From Escarpia spicata (taxonomy: Eukaryota > Annelida > Polychaeta > Sabellida > Siboglinidae): a DNA stretch of 64,000 bases. This document shows positions 34,006 to 46,245 of this stretch, piece by piece. The stretch spans positions 34,550,292 to 34,614,291 of the forward strand of contig OZ023207.1 of assembly GCA_963995525.1 (NCBI GenBank). Reading direction: 5' to 3'. A model generated the notes under the pieces. The model saw only the letters and a program-made list of their open reading frames with translations. It was not told the DNA's origin and made no database searches. Made by a program: the position numbers and the translations under genes. Each line of letters begins with the position of its first letter. Positions within the stretch are counted from its first letter, which is position 1.

Positions 34006-34299
34006 CTATGTTGGGAAGCAGAAAGTATATGGTAAAACCAGTTTTCACTGAGCGTAAATCGAATATACTGCTTTCACCAAAACCTGAAGACATATTTTGT
34101 CCTGAGAATCGATATTCTAAACCAGTACCAATTATTTCATTAAATAACATCCATACACTTGTTATAAAATTAGTTTTTAGTGATTTTCTACAGATTAAGA
34201 AAACTGGGAAACATTTCGTGGCACACAGATACCACCTGCCATTTGACTATTGAGATCCAACTAAAATTGTTAAATAAAAAGACGACACAAATTTGGCTT

Positions 34300-34690
34300 G
34301 AATGCAGGAAATATAATTATGTTCACAGGTGGGTAAACAGCCCACTTGACGCACACATTTATAGCCGTCAGCCTTCCAGAAGACGACATCTCAACATAAA
34401 GAGACCACAACAATAGCCGGTTCGTCTGAAGGCACTAACGGTCGCTAAGGAAAGGTTGAATGGCACACTAGAGGAGATTCCCACCGAGTAGACATAAAGG
34501 CAGAACGAATAAAAGACGGACGATAAAGCTTGCAACAAGATACTATCATCTCCAACGGACAAGATGGCCACACTATACACAGCGAGCTGTCACTCTTGAA
34601 TGACAACCGTTGTCTTGTAATTACGCAGCTGTACCGATATTATCTATACATGTGTGCTTACAACGTCCGCACTGGCAGCAGCTACTGGAA
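34300..34690 (+). repeat. Decayed array unit, copy 1
   Basis: Homologous to 49630-50045 and 52567-52850, sharing tgcaggaaat, cagaagacgacatctcaac, aaaagacggacgataaa, gatggccacactatac and gtccgcactggcagcagcta. It is cut at about 34690 by the 3' end of the minus-strand LINE. No intact ORF. Confidence 0.6.
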
Positions 34691-35155
34691 CTCAGAACTC
34701 AGAATCAGTTTATTTGACCTATATATATATACGATATATACACAATGAATAACATGAATACTAGATAAGGTCGGGAGACTCCCATTAAGATACACAATAT
34801 CGCTAGCACAGGAGCCACCCCATAAATATAATCAACATCAAAATTTACATGTCACAAATCAGAATAACATATGCCTTGTTTTACAGTTGATCATTACTCA
34901 GCGTATCAACATACATACATAATACAAGGAGATTAAATGTACTCTTGTAAAAATTGACGTACATATGGACACTTAGGTATACATTTCAATACGTATTACG
35001 AATTACATATAAAGCAATTATGAATACGACAACAGGATTCATAATTTAAAATAAGAAAGTTTGTTGTGTATGTTGAAAAACCATACAGACTGTGGGTGTA
35101 AATTTTATTAATGATAATACTTGGTGTATAGTTAACTGTCTCAACTATGTTGTGT

Positions 35156-36640
35156 CTAATGCATTTTTTTTGCAAATTCATGTTTGAATCTGGACATATA
35201 CAGATTATTTCTTTCACGTGTGCAGTGCTGATGAATATTATAGATGTGTGTGTTTGGAAAAACATTAAAGTAGTAGGGTGAAAGATTGTTAATTAATTTA
35301 TAGTAAAATTTTAATTGTTGGATTTTATAAATGTCATCCAACGTTAGCAACTGAAGTCTTTTAAAAATAGGACTTGTGTAAGCATTATATTTACTTAAGG
35401 ATATTATTCGTATTGCTTTTTTGTGTAATTTGAAAATTCGATGTGCCTGATGACCCCATAACAGTAAGCCATAATTAATATGAGGGAGAATAAGAGCATT
35501 GTACATAATATATAATGTATTAGGTGGTAAAAAATGTTTAAGTTTATTTAGTATGCCTATTGTTTTAGAGATTTTATTTGCTATTTTGTTTGTATGACTC
35601 TGCCAGTTTAAATGGCTATTTATTGTGATGCCTAAAAATTGAAATCATTTACACATTCAATGTATGCCCCATCTATTTGTAACACAGGGTATTCTATTTT
35701 CTTTTGAGGCATATGAAAAGTTAGTTCTTTGTTAATATTTTCACTTCGCATTTGGCCAAGTAAGAGTGGTGTCGTCAGCATATGTTATGAATTTGAAAAG
35801 GTCACTAGAAAGTGCTATATCATTTATATATGTATAATAAATAAGAGCGGCCCTAAAATTGAACCTTGAGGGACACCAGTGTTGATGACTATTTCCTTAG
35901 ACATACAATTTTCAGTTTCTACATACTGCTTACGATTTTGTAAATAACTCTTACAAAAGTCCAGAGCCTTGTCATTTAATCCATAGTAATTTAACTTCTG
36001 TACCAATATATTGTGATCAATTGTGTCAAATGCTTTTGATAAATCAAAGTATATATTTATTGGAGTAACCGATTAATCAAGTTCATAACCCTTTCAAAAT
36101 TTTTTAAAATCACTGGCAGGATAGAAATAGCACGAAAAGTAAGAAATATCACCTTTTGTGAAAAGGGGTATGACTTTTGCAATTTTTAATTTGTCTGGAA
36201 ATATACCAGTTATTATTGATTGATTAATAATTAGAGTGACTGCTTTGCTAATATCATTTTTTATTAATTTGAGTAATTGTGTTGAAATACCGTCTTTTCC
36301 ACAACTTGATTTTGGAGGTAAACGATCAATTGTATTAACAGTAGTTTCCATGTAAATCGGATTAAATCTGGAAGTGTGAAATATCGGGTTTTTCAGGTAA
36401 CCTTTGTATGGTTTATCTCCACTAGTAGTTGTTTTAGAGGCTAGAGTAGGACCAGCATTAGTAAAAAAACGTGTTAAATTTGTTTGCAATAATGCATTTG
36501 TCACTAATCATTTCCCCATCAACTTTGAACAAATCTGGAAATTTTTCTTTCTTTTTACTTTTCTGAATAATTTCTTTAATTAAACGCCACGTCTTTTTAA
36601 CACTATGCTTATGCTTTTCAAAACTGGATTGGTAATACAT
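35156..36640 (-). pseudogene. Reverse transcriptase part of the minus-strand LINE
   Basis: Recognisable pieces, 5' to 3' on minus: SVKKTWRLIKEIIQKSKKK (linker), LPPKSSCGKDGISTQLLKLI and AKVIPLFTKGD (fingers), a deletion of roughly 45 residues near 36085, motif A INIYFDLSKAFDTIDHN (about 36060-36010), motif B NTGVPQGSILGPLLFIIHI (35880-35824), and motif C ITYADDTTLTW (YADD at 35771-35782). The C-terminal domain is YNALILPHINYGLLLWG and KKAIRIISLSKYNAY (35506-35390). At least four frame changes or stops separate them. Confidence 0.75.
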
Positions 36641-36648
36641 TTGCTTAG

Positions 36649-37986
36649 CTAATCTAATATTACTCTTAAGAATTGTATTATAAGTATTACAGTTTTAAGT
36701 TCACGATAATGCTCTGTATTTACTTGAGTCGTTTTCATTCTCGAATACAATTTGTTTCTAAATTTTATCGACACAATAATGCCATTGGTAATCCAAGGAG
36801 TTTTCTTATGTTTATACTTGTTAAATTTAATTACTTTAATAGGTATAAATGTATCCATAGCTGCAGTAACAATTTCATCGAGGATATTGTAGTTTTCATT
36901 CCGATCCGCATGAATATCTGTGTTAAGTTTATTATAAATATTTGAGTTTATTATTTCAATTTTAAATTTATTGAGCGAGTTAGGACTTTGTTGTTTTATT
37001 CGTATAAACCTTCGTATTGCACTAGTGGTTTCAACATAATCCAGACTTAGAAAGTACGGAAAGTGATCAGAAATATTGCTCACTAAAATACCAGCTGAGG
37101 ATTTGAAAAATCCTTTTAACAAATTGCATAAACAATTATCAATGAGTTTTCCATGATATTCTGAAAGTCGTGTTGGCATAGTAATTTTGGGGAAGAAACC
37201 ATGTGAAACGATTGTGTCAAAATAGTAACATATTATGGCTTTTTCGTTAATTTTAAGCAAGTCAATATTGTAATCTCCTGCAATTATTATTTCACTTTTA
37301 GATTTTAGTAAATCAACTAAATTTGATGCAAATTCTTTTGTAAATATACGGTAGTTTTCGATAATATCTCTAGATGGTCTATATATATTTCCAAGAATTA
37401 TTTTTTTCTTCATGGAACAACATGTTATTTCAATAAATTGACCTTCCCAAGTGTCTATATTTGCACGGATATTTACAGATTTGTAATTGTATTTGTTGCT
37501 GAGGTAGATTGCCAAGCCGGCGTGTGCACTACAGATTTTGCCTTGGCATATTAATGTGTATCCATCTATTTGAAATAAAGAAGTGTCAGCCTCTTCATCG
37601 AGCCATGTTTCTTGTAGACGTAGAGCACTAATCTCACAGCCACTACTTCTGAATGATTCTAGCTTTATTTTAATTTCGTCAATTTTTGCATTTAAACTCT
37701 GACAGTTTAGGCTTAGCACGATAAATTTGCTTTGTTTGTTCATTAAATGGTTTATTAAATTTTCATCGTCGAAGTATGGTGAATGTTGAAATGGTTCAAC
37801 ATCCCCATCTTCATTCATTTCATCCGTTTTTAATATGTGATAGAGACACTTTTTCTCTAGACCACCAAATTGCGCTAAGAAATAATTGTTATCAATCATA
37901 TTGGAAAATTGAATAAACAATAGTGCTCTGTGTTTACAGGACACATCATATAAACATAGATTAGACGTTGTGAAAGAGCTGCACAA
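36649..37986 (-). CDS. Apurinic-type endonuclease ORF of the LINE (445 aa, open)
   Basis: Longest intact frame of the element. An N-terminal ~85 residues of unclear role precede an APE/EEP endonuclease domain: FIVLSLNCQSLNAKIDEI (Asn and the LNCxS block), LRLQETWLDEEAD (catalytic Glu), GNIYRPSRD, IIIAGDYNIDLL (GDxN), and NISDHFPYFLSL (SDH). After this comes the linker region (TPWITNGIIVSIKFRNKLY). It nicks target DNA for target-primed reverse transcription. The frame breaks before the RT, so it would not make a working protein. Confidence 0.75.
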   Translation of the reverse strand: MCSSFTTSNLCLYDVSCKHRALLFIQFSNMIDNNYFLAQFGGLEKKCLYHILKTDEMNEDGDVEPFQHSPYFDDENLINHLMNKQSKFIVLSLNCQSLNAKIDEIKIKLESFRSSGCEISALRLQETWLDEEADTSLFQIDGYTLICQGKICSAHAGLAIYLSNKYNYKSVNIRANIDTWEGQFIEITCCSMKKKIILGNIYRPSRDIIENYRIFTKEFASNLVDLLKSKSEIIIAGDYNIDLLKINEKAIICYYFDTIVSHGFFPKITMPTRLSEYHGKLIDNCLCNLLKGFFKSSAGILVSNISDHFPYFLSLDYVETTSAIRRFIRIKQQSPNSLNKFKIEIINSNIYNKLNTDIHADRNENYNILDEIVTAAMDTFIPIKVIKFNKYKHKKTPWITNGIIVSIKFRNKLYSRMKTTQVNTEHYRELKTVILIIQFLRVILD

Positions 37987-38903
37987 GCTATACCCTGAGC
38001 ATTAGACAAATACATTTTATAAAGAGAATATTACGAATAGTCCACATGCATATATAACACGATGTACTTATTGCAATAGCGCAAAAAAGTAAATTACAGC
38101 AGATGTATTGCCACAACATGAACGTAAAGTGAGAAAAAGCAAATAAGTGTATCGAACAAAACACAACATGATTATTAAGTAGACACTAATGTTTGAGGAA
38201 ATACTATACATAGTGCATTGTCCCCCAAAAATAAAAATGTAATGTAACTAACACTAAACGCAGTGAAAAGAAAATGTATAAACATTTCCCCCCCCCAAAA
38301 TGAAAACAACGTGAATATTGACTGTATATCAATACACATCGATGCACACCATATAGCTGTAGACTAAAATGTAGCTGATATGAAATTGCACTATTTAAAT
38401 AAAACGTCATTTCATGTGGAGCAGTTCGCTCAAGAGTAAATGTTAGCAAAACAGCATATATCAAAAACATTGAATGCTTTATAGAAAACATAATTGGTAC
38501 TATAAAGTCCTTTGATAACATTTTGTAAGTGAGCCTATGCAATAACGTTAATATAGCTAAAACGAGTTTAGACATAGCCTTAAGAAAATCGTTAAAAAAG
38601 GTCACGTTTGGTATTGTAATATTGACATTCAAAAGCAATTTACAATTAAACGTTACTTTGATTAAACACAAGTGAAGGGTAAAAGGGATAATAAGGAAAA
38701 GAACAAGTAAGGAAAACACACGAAACAGGTGACTAGGCATGTTAGTCACACTGGAGTCTGACTCACAGCATAACTGATTGTAATAATAAATGCAGCATAA
38801 CTGCATTTGCCACATGAACAGAATGATTACCTCTTGGAAAAAAACTGGCCATGAAAAGCCATGGGCCATACGGTATACTGACCATGAGATAGTCAAGATC
38901 TCC

Positions 38904-39205
38904 CTAACGACGCTGAAGTTGTCGCAGGTGTTGTTCCGTTGTTAAGGTAACCTTCCTCACGTTTACCAGGAGGCACACTACACGACCGTCAATTGTCCAT
39001 GTCGCTTTAACGTCCCTCATTTCCCGGCACTTCCTTAGCAACTCCGATCTTCTCTTTGTTAGGTTTTCGGTAACGACTATCCGGGACCCTTTCAGTCTCC
39101 TTTTTGCCATGAAAATGTCATTGCGGACGTTATAGTCTTTGAGTTTGACGATGATTGGTCTAGGTTTACGGCTGGTGTCTCTTTTCTGCCCGAGTCGTTA
39201 GAAGA
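38904..39205 (-). pseudogene. ORF1p C-terminal domain of the LINE
   Basis: Reads RLGQKRDTSRKPRPIIVKL, DYNVRNDIFMAKRRLKGS, RIVVTENLTKRRSELLRK and a TWTIDGRVV end. The order RLG, RPIIVKL, 'ARRLKGS', 'VxEDLTxxRxxLL', 'W..DGR' matches the RNA-binding transposase-22-like domain of L1-type ORF1 proteins, also found in several CR1/L2/jockey-group elements. The N-terminal coiled coil is missing because the element is truncated at 39205. Confidence 0.65.
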
Positions 39206-39208
39206 GGG

Positions 39209-39639
39209 GTAGACGGAAATAAAGACACAGGAAAAGTAACGGAAATAAGTGTATAGTTTTGTCTAGGAAATTAAGTCACAGTAAATAAAGTTACAACACA
39301 ATTTTATTCAAAGGCACTAAATACAAAATTTACTGATAATTCAATAAAATGAAGTTTGCTGATTGAGACGAGTATGATTATTGTGAAGAAACTGTGACAT
39401 AGTCTTGCACATGTTCATTTGCATTTGATCACAATTGCGATTCCTCAGACATTGTTAAATCTAAACATTGATTTTTTGGTTATATTTAAGTTAATTTGTA
39501 TTATTAAAACATATATTTGCCGGAATTGATTTAATATTTCCATTTATATTGTGAACATAAAGAACACTTAATTTAAAATTGTGACTTTATTTCCTGTGAC
39601 TTGTTTCCGTCAGTGTTTTCCTGTGACTTTATTTCCTAC
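39209..39639. mobile_element. MITE with gtaggaaataaag termini, copy 2 (inverted)
   Basis: Starts gtagacggaaataaagacac and ends gactttatttcctac. It matches 32645-33023 in reverse orientation, and homology extends to about 39757, mirroring 32530-32644. It truncates ORF1 of the LINE. Confidence 0.7.
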
Positions 39640-39786
39640 ATTCTAACCATTTATACGGGGGTGGGGGGTCTCACCAATTCCAAATTTAGCATCATGTATT
39701 ATAAGGATGGTTCTTAATTTACCCTGTTTAAACGAAATACAATGTTGCTGCTAATTTAATTGTATCAGTGCGAATGGTATAAATCA

Positions 39787-39787
<1 letters not shown>

Positions 39788-39818
<31 letters not shown>
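39788..39818. repeat. (TA)n microsatellite
   Basis: About 30 bp of TA dinucleotides. Confidence 0.85.
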
Positions 39819-39871
39819 CAACGTATTAATCCAAAATACGGTAGCAGTATGTGATCCGTTGATACAGTCTG

Positions 39872-40093
39872 ATGCGCTGTAGGTTTCATCGTTATTGTTT
39901 ACGAGGTAGACTCGCTCTCATCCCACGGCATGTGTCAACCTACATGGCCACGTACAACGAGTCAGTAAACATTGGTCAGTCTGCAGTCATCCAGGTGCCA
40001 GTTGACGCGGTAAATGATAGCTGCAGGACGGTTAATTGTAAAAAAGAGTTTGTCAGCATGGGTTGGCAGCTGATGTGTATTGTTTTGATCTAA
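39872..40093 (+). other. Exon-like segment, copy 1 of 3
   Basis: Open frame containing RHVSTYMATYNESVNIG and AVIQVPVDAVND, closely related to segments at 43366 and 44626. A gacgcg|gtaaat donor-like site at 40010 is shared with both. Either a decayed exon or part of a repeat; the family is not recognised. Confidence 0.35.
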
Positions 40094-40429
40094 TGATTAC
40101 TGGTTCCTTTCATCTATGAAGGTTGACTAAAGGAATATCTTGGTCGCTTATAAGACTCTCTGTTTTTTAGAATATTATACTTGTCCGCCAAATGCTTTTA
40201 ACAAATAAAGCTATCACAACAGTAACTGAAAGAAACAAACAGACTGTCTAGTGTAATATTATCTGGCATATGGCAGGCATGCACCGTGTAAATGTGTACA
40301 AAAGCAAGGTCATTGTGTCGCGGTGAAATACACATTATTGATACAAAAAACTAAACGAATATAACAAACTCGTGCTGCGCTATCTAACCCTGTTGAGTAC
40401 CAAGGCTACAGGTCAATGCTCGTAAAAAT

Positions 40430-41400
40430 ACACGTCAGACGACGGATGCAGAAGTCCGCATTGGCAGCGACAGCGGTGCTGTCACCTGGCGACTAGCTAG
40501 TATTTATTTAAGTAATAATAAATTTGTGACACTTATATGCATTATCGCCTATGGAAATACTTTACTTTAACCTGCACAAGTGTGTTTGCTATCTGGTATG
40601 GTCGTGGTTAGTAAGCGATTTACGTATTCATTGTTATGGCCGTATTTAGTGTCGCTATTTATGGGTATAATTGCAGGGAATATGTAGTAAACACGGACGG
40701 ATAATACACCCAGTATTGAGGTATGTGATTCCCACCGTCAATTGCATAGAAGAGGAAGAACGATCACGATCGTTTGATACAGTTCTTAATGAACTGTTGG
40801 AGATCTCGACAGCGCGAGCCGAACTCGTGCAACATGGCATTTCAGTCAATAATTATCAATCAACGACGTCATCTGAAAAGATTACAATACGGTGTATGCC
40901 GAGAGGCCACAACTGACTGATAAACACTGGCGTCTAATTCAAGATGTTCAGTCACACTGACTTCGATCACCCTTAATTGTGTAACTAAAAGTCTGCTTCG
41001 TGGTGGTAGCTGGACTTGGCGTAAAGCTAATGTTTATGTCTTGTGGCTCTGACAAAAACATTAAATGTTATAATCTCTAATATATATACTAAAATGGATT
41101 CTGCTAAATAAATTGCATTTCTGGATGGTGCAAGTTGTTTTAATTTGAAATGCAACGAACACTATAGAGTTGACATGTCTAATTTATGGTACACCTGACA
41201 TAGACTATTTCAGAAGCCATAACAAATGCGAATTGGTAATTATGTTTTAAATAACCTATTATGTTGTAACGTTGATTAGTAAATGTCGAAATACTTAAAC
41301 TGGTGTGTCTTTTGTCAGCCATAACCAAACAAACAGTTCAAAAAATTAAAGGGACCGATTATAAATATTACATTTAATGCACTCTCCTACTAAAAATAGT
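40430..41400 (+). repeat. Decayed array unit, copy 2
   Basis: Shares gtccgcattggcagc and gtcacctggcgac (40458-40495) with the unit at 50010-50070; attgcagggaatatg (40672) with 42339, 47606 and 49630; and atggattctgctaaataaat (41093) with 42712. An 81-codon frame (40671-40916) has no counterpart that stays open in the other copies. Confidence 0.6.
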
Positions 41401-42234
41401 ATTCTTGGTTTTAGTGCGTGCTGTGTAATTATAATTTATGTAGGGATGTTTAACTACACTTGAATCATAATTTCTGGTATTTCAAAATACTACTTTATTG
41501 CAGACATGAATGCGATGGTATGAAAATCTATATATTCCAGGAACAATTTTTATAAATTGCACTACTTCTTTATAAATAACATTTCAAAAGGCCTGGATGT
41601 GCTGATAACATAAATATTATTATATAATATGCAGCATTTTAGTCATTGCGAGTAATTGTGTAAACATCCATAATCAAATGTCAAATAATCACACCAAGTA
41701 TGCCGGAATCTGATTACTAATTTCACAAAATAGGTATAATTCGCAAATGTATTAAGTGCGACAACCCTTGATAACAATATTCACACTACTAACTAAATTA
41801 CTCCTGGCTAATAATGTTCAATTCACCATATGGGTGGGGGCCACTTCGATCACCATATTAATTATTACATCAACTTATTTCCGCCATAAAAAACTCAGCG
41901 TAAACACTTCATTTAAGAACAAATTCTAACGGCAAAACACCGTTAACCATACAGAGAAAAGGGTCTTACTTTTAGCCATTTTATTAAATATATTTATATA
42001 TCTTCATTGATCAGGCCTGACTATGTCATGAGCCAAAATAATTTGGACATGGTTCATAACTATCAACCTGGCTTAACCACATAATGCGCCCAACAAGCAC
42101 AATATTCCCCTTTACCCGTGTAAGGACGCGCCTGAGCCATTTCTCTCATCGCACGCATTTACATACATAGGGCCACTTTCGCTGGAAACACGGTCGGTAT
42201 GTGCCGTGTGGGCTACCCCATTGAAATATAATAT
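41401..42234. other. Intergenic, no gene seen
   Basis: AT-rich, without a recognisable ORF or repeat. Confidence 0.45.
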
Positions 42235-42729
42235 TCTTTCTTCTTTTATGTGCATTAGCCTGTGGTGACGCTGTAAGCTGCGCCGCTGTGTCTGTACACA
42301 TTGATATTGTTGTTTTTACTGTCGCTATTTGTAGATCAAATTGCAGGGAATACATAACAATTACGTTCTGGTAATACACAAAGTTGACGTATATTATTAC
42401 CGCAGTCAATTTTATAGAGAACAAGAAAGCCAACTGCATTTAAATATAATGCACACTATTTCAGGCCATCGGAGGTCTCAATAGAGCTAGTCAAACTCGC
42501 ATTCAACAAGATACTGGCATCAATCAACAAAGATAAACGGAGCAAGCAGACAGGATGACGTCACGGTGCATTCCGAGCGGTCATACCTGACTGGCAAGTG
42601 TGACAAGTCTACTTGGTGGTGGTGGTTGGACCTAGTGACAACGCTCATTGTTACATGTCTTGTGGCTTGAAAACAAATTAAATGTTATAATCTGTCAGAT
42701 ATCTTACAAAATGGATTCCGCTAAATAAA
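42235..42729 (+). repeat. Decayed array unit, copy 3 (5' part)
   Basis: Contains attgcagggaatacata, gataaacggagcaagcagac and acctgactggcaag, homologous to 40660-40930 and 47590-47890. It runs into the 1251-bp tandem duplication. Confidence 0.6.
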
Positions 42730-43365
42730 TTGCATTTCTGGATTACGCACGTTGTTGTTTTAGTTTTAAATGCAACGACCCTAGTACGGTTGACATGTTT
42801 CCTTTAAGGTAAACATGATATTGTGTTTCAGGAGTTATAACAAACTGGAATGGGCATTATTAATATTCTTCAAATTATATGTACCGCTGTGACGTTGATT
42901 AGTAGATTTCGAAAAAGTTAAACTGGTGTTTTCTATGTCAGCGTTCACAAATCTGTCCACGAAATGATTGCAGATATTGAGCATTAAAAAACAAAACATA
43001 CTACGAAATGCCAATATCCATCTAATTTTGTTGAGGGGATTGAGTCATGGGTCTTTATGAGGAATTATGTTCCAACGTTCACATTTGTTTGATTAAAATG
43101 TCTACGTTACAATGGAAACTGCCCGACAATATGTTCATTATTGATATATGGCAACAATAAACCTTCGCCCAGTAATTACAATTATTACTGTTTCAAATAA
43201 ACGTATCGTTGGTGTTGGACAGACTATGTTAACGTTGTAGTGCCCGAAATATATCGTTGTGGATATTATACCGCTTGTGTACCAATAAATACGGCAGATT
43301 TTGACGCAGGATTTGCAACCACCATTCCAGTTATGGCTTTGTTAATTAACTTTAATTATATTTAG

Positions 43366-43471
43366 CAATGTAGACATTTGTCCAGCACGACCTGTGCCCA
43401 CACATTTGGACACCCATAACGAGTCAATAGACATTCGTCGGTCGGCAATCATTCAGGTGTCAGTTGACGAG
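43366..43471 (+). other. Exon-like segment, copy 2 of 3
   Basis: 106 bp bounded by tatatttag| (acceptor with an AT-rich tract) and gacgag|gtaaat (donor). The frame reads NVDICPARPVPTHLDTHN, then ESIDIRRSAIIQVSVDE, and would stay open past the donor to 43557. The same ends are conserved in copy 3. No known domain identified. Confidence 0.35.
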
Positions 43472-44625
43472 GTAAATTCTAGCTGCCTCACGGTAAATTA
43501 TAAGAAAGAGTTTGTTTGGATGGGTTGGCAACTGATATGTAATGTTTCGACAATATGATTACTGGTGCTTTTCATGTATGATGAATGATCAAAGTAATAT
43601 ATTTGTTGCTTGTGAGACTATCTTTGTTGAACTATGTTATCAGTGTCCGACAAAAGGCTTTCAACAAATAGCAATAACATAACAGTAACTGAAAGGAACA
43701 CACAGACAGTCCAACGACACAACAAACAATGATTAACGCACCTACCTAATAAACGATTTCTTCATAGTTATATGCATTTGCAAATAATGCTGCTGCAACC
43801 TGCATGCCTGTCGTAAACAGTGGGTCACCGTTGTGGACTCGAAGATACCGGCAAATTAGGTCATTCTTTGAATCAATTTATTTTATATGTTACATCAACC
43901 AAGTTATTCTTTTCTGATAGTTTGCGTTCATAAATACCATGCAAACAAACCAAGTAGACGTCCGAAAATGTAATAATTATTTGCATTTTTGGATTACGGA
44001 CGTTGTTTTTGTTAGTTTAAAATGCAACGACCCTAGTACGGTTGACATGTTTCCTATAAGGAAAACATGGTATAGTTTGTTTCAGGAGTGATCGTAGAAA
44101 ACTGGAATGCGCATTATTAAGTCTTCAAATTATATGTACTGCTGTGACGTTGATTAGTAGATTTCGAAATAGTTAAACTGGTGTTTTCTTTGTCAGCGTT
44201 CACAAATCTGTTTACGAAATGATTGCAGATATTGAGCATTAAAAAAAAAAACATATTACGAAATGCCAATATCCATCTAATTTTGTTGAGGGGATTGTGT
44301 CATCGGTCTCTATGAGGAAGTATATCCCAACGTTCACGTTTGTTTGATTAAAATGTCTACGTTAGTATGGAAACTGCCAGACAATATGTTCATTGTTGAT
44401 ATATGGCAAAAAGAAACCTTAAATAAAACCAGTATTTGCAATTATTACTGTTTCAAATAAACTTACCGTTGGTGTTGGACAGGATATGTCAACGTTGTAG
44501 TGCCTGAAATGTATCGTTGTGGAAATTATACTGCTTGTGTAACAATTAATACGTAAGATTTTGAAGCAGGATTTGCAACCACCATTCCAGTTATGGCTTT
44601 GCTAATTAACTTTAATTATATTTAG

Positions 44626-44731
44626 CAATGTAGACATTTGTCCAGCACGACCTGTGTCCACACATTTGGCCACCCATAGCAAGTCAATAGACATTCGTCG
44701 GTCGGCAATCATTCAGGTGTCAGTTGACAAG
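44626..44731 (+). other. Exon-like segment, copy 3 of 3
   Basis: 106 bp with the same acceptor and donor as at 43366-43471, differing by a few substitutions. A 13-bp deletion just after the donor breaks the read-through frame, but would be harmless if the segment is spliced. Confidence 0.35.
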
Positions 44732-45398
44732 GTAAATTCTAGTTAATTATAAGAAAGAGTTTGTCAGGATGGGTTGGCAACTGATATGTAATGTTTCGAC
44801 AGAATGATTACTGGTTCTTTTCATCTATGATGAGTCATCAAAGTAATATATTTGTTGGTTGTGAGACAATCTGTGTTGAACTATATTATCAGTGTCCGAC
44901 AAAGGCTTTCAACAAATAGCCCTAACATAACAGTAACTGAAAGGAACACATAGACAGTCCAGCGACACAACAAACACTAGTTAGCGCACCTACCTAATAA
45001 ACGATTTCTTCCTAATTATATGCATTAGCAAATAATGCTGCTGCAATCTGCATGCCTGTCACAAACAGTGGGTCACCGTTGTGGACTCGAAGATAGCGGC
45101 AAATTATGTCATTCTTTGGATCAATTTATCTTACATGTTACATCAACCAAGTTATTCTTTTCTGATAGTTTGCATTCACAAATACTATGCAAACAAACCA
45201 AGTATACGTCCGAAAATGTAATAGTTGTTACTAAGTTTGTGTTATTCACAACATTATGTTTAAACACGACGAACAAAGCAACTAACCGAGGAAGTACCTT
45301 ATGTATAATGTAAAACTAACTATGTCTGATGTATTTTGCCAGTCAACAGCCAAACTGCATTTCATAAGTCAGAAACGTACGCAATGTAATTGTTGCGT

Positions 45399-45401
<3 letters not shown>

Positions 45402-45490
<89 letters not shown>
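45402..45490. repeat. (TA)n microsatellite
   Basis: About 90 bp of TA dinucleotides, interrupted once near 45434. Frames through it are artefacts. Confidence 0.9.
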
Positions 45491-45493
<3 letters not shown>

Positions 45494-46009
45494 TTGTTAC
45501 AATGCAGGCACATCTTCCAAGATTATGTTGCGACTGGTCCATTTCTGACATGAACGCTACAAGTGGTTGTAACGTGTACGCACAGCTATACAACTATTTA
45601 TAAGGAGACAGCTGGTGGAGAGGGTAATGCAACATCAGTGAGGGAAAAGAAGAAGAAAAAAGATAACTGAAATCGAGGAACGGGATCGTGGGCAGCACCA
45701 CCTCTGGCGACAGTTTAACGAGAGAACAACAAAACACATCTTACCGCATTCCTCCAACGGTTTACAGAACGCTGACAAAAGTGCTAAAGTCTGCTGAAAA
45801 CAGTTTTATTACAATGACGACTACAACTTAAAACTAACACAATTATTGTACTATTGATTACACAACACATATCGTGATATCAAAACATAACAATTTAAGC
45901 AATTCGCAACATATTGTGTATTACAGTCACAGTAATTAGTGTTCTGTGATAACACATTTTTCAGGTGTTGTTCACTGGTTTTTGCATGTCAATAAGGCTT
46001 CCTAACAGG
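45491..46009. other. Intergenic, no gene seen
   Basis: No convincing ORF, RNA gene or repeat. Confidence 0.45.
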
Positions 46010-46245
46010 CTAGTGCACAGTAGCGCAGTAATTACAGCATCACTCTCTCAATCGAGAGTTCCAGGGTTAGATTGATGTCCTGCCGTGTCGAACCTTGGGC
46101 AAGTTCGTTCATTCTACGTTGTTCCAGTTTACTCAGTTGTATGAATGAGTACCTGGCTACAACCTTCGCGCATTAATTGTAGCGTGGCTGGATGCTTCCC
46201 AGGGAAGTCGAGATGGTTTTCAATTGAACAGGTCTGCAAAGGAGT
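46010..46245 (+). mobile_element. tRNA-derived SINE, 3'-shortened
   Basis: Head: agtagcgcagtaattacagc, then a degraded B box. Body: cttgggcaagttcgttcatt, gagtacctggcta, gcgcattaattgtagcgtgg, ending caattgaacaggtctgc. The tail is missing. A GT-rich run follows (46254-46305). Confidence 0.65.

Larger units (their letters stand above)
34691..39205 (-). mobile_element. Jockey/CR1-group LINE with ORF1, endonuclease and RT (decayed)
   Basis: Minus-strand element, 5'-truncated where the repeat at 39209 begins. Order from its 5' end: ORF1 C-terminal domain (39205-38904), an AT-rich inter-ORF stretch, the endonuclease ORF (37986-36649), the RT in several frames (36640-35700), a C-terminal domain (35506-35156), and a 3' UTR ending in aaataaactgattctgagtt (34691-34720). 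Frameshifts and a deletion inside RT make it inactive. It is inserted into a decayed array unit at 34690. Precise clade is uncertain. Confidence 0.75.
42730..45223 (+). repeat. 1251-bp tandem duplication
   Basis: Copy 1 spans 42730-43980 and copy 2 43981-45223, both beginning ttgcattt and ending gtccgaaaatgtaata. Identity is high by eye, with small indels. Each copy carries the exon-like segment described separately. The start is also homologous to 41110 and to 48070, so this is the youngest step in an older array. Confidence 0.85.

Noticed and set aside
38204..38896. 230-codon hydrophobic minus-strand ORF
   Set aside because: It sits in the AT-rich stretch between ORF1 and the endonuclease ORF of the LINE, with Leu/Phe/Ile-rich composition expected from AT-rich DNA and no recognisable domain.
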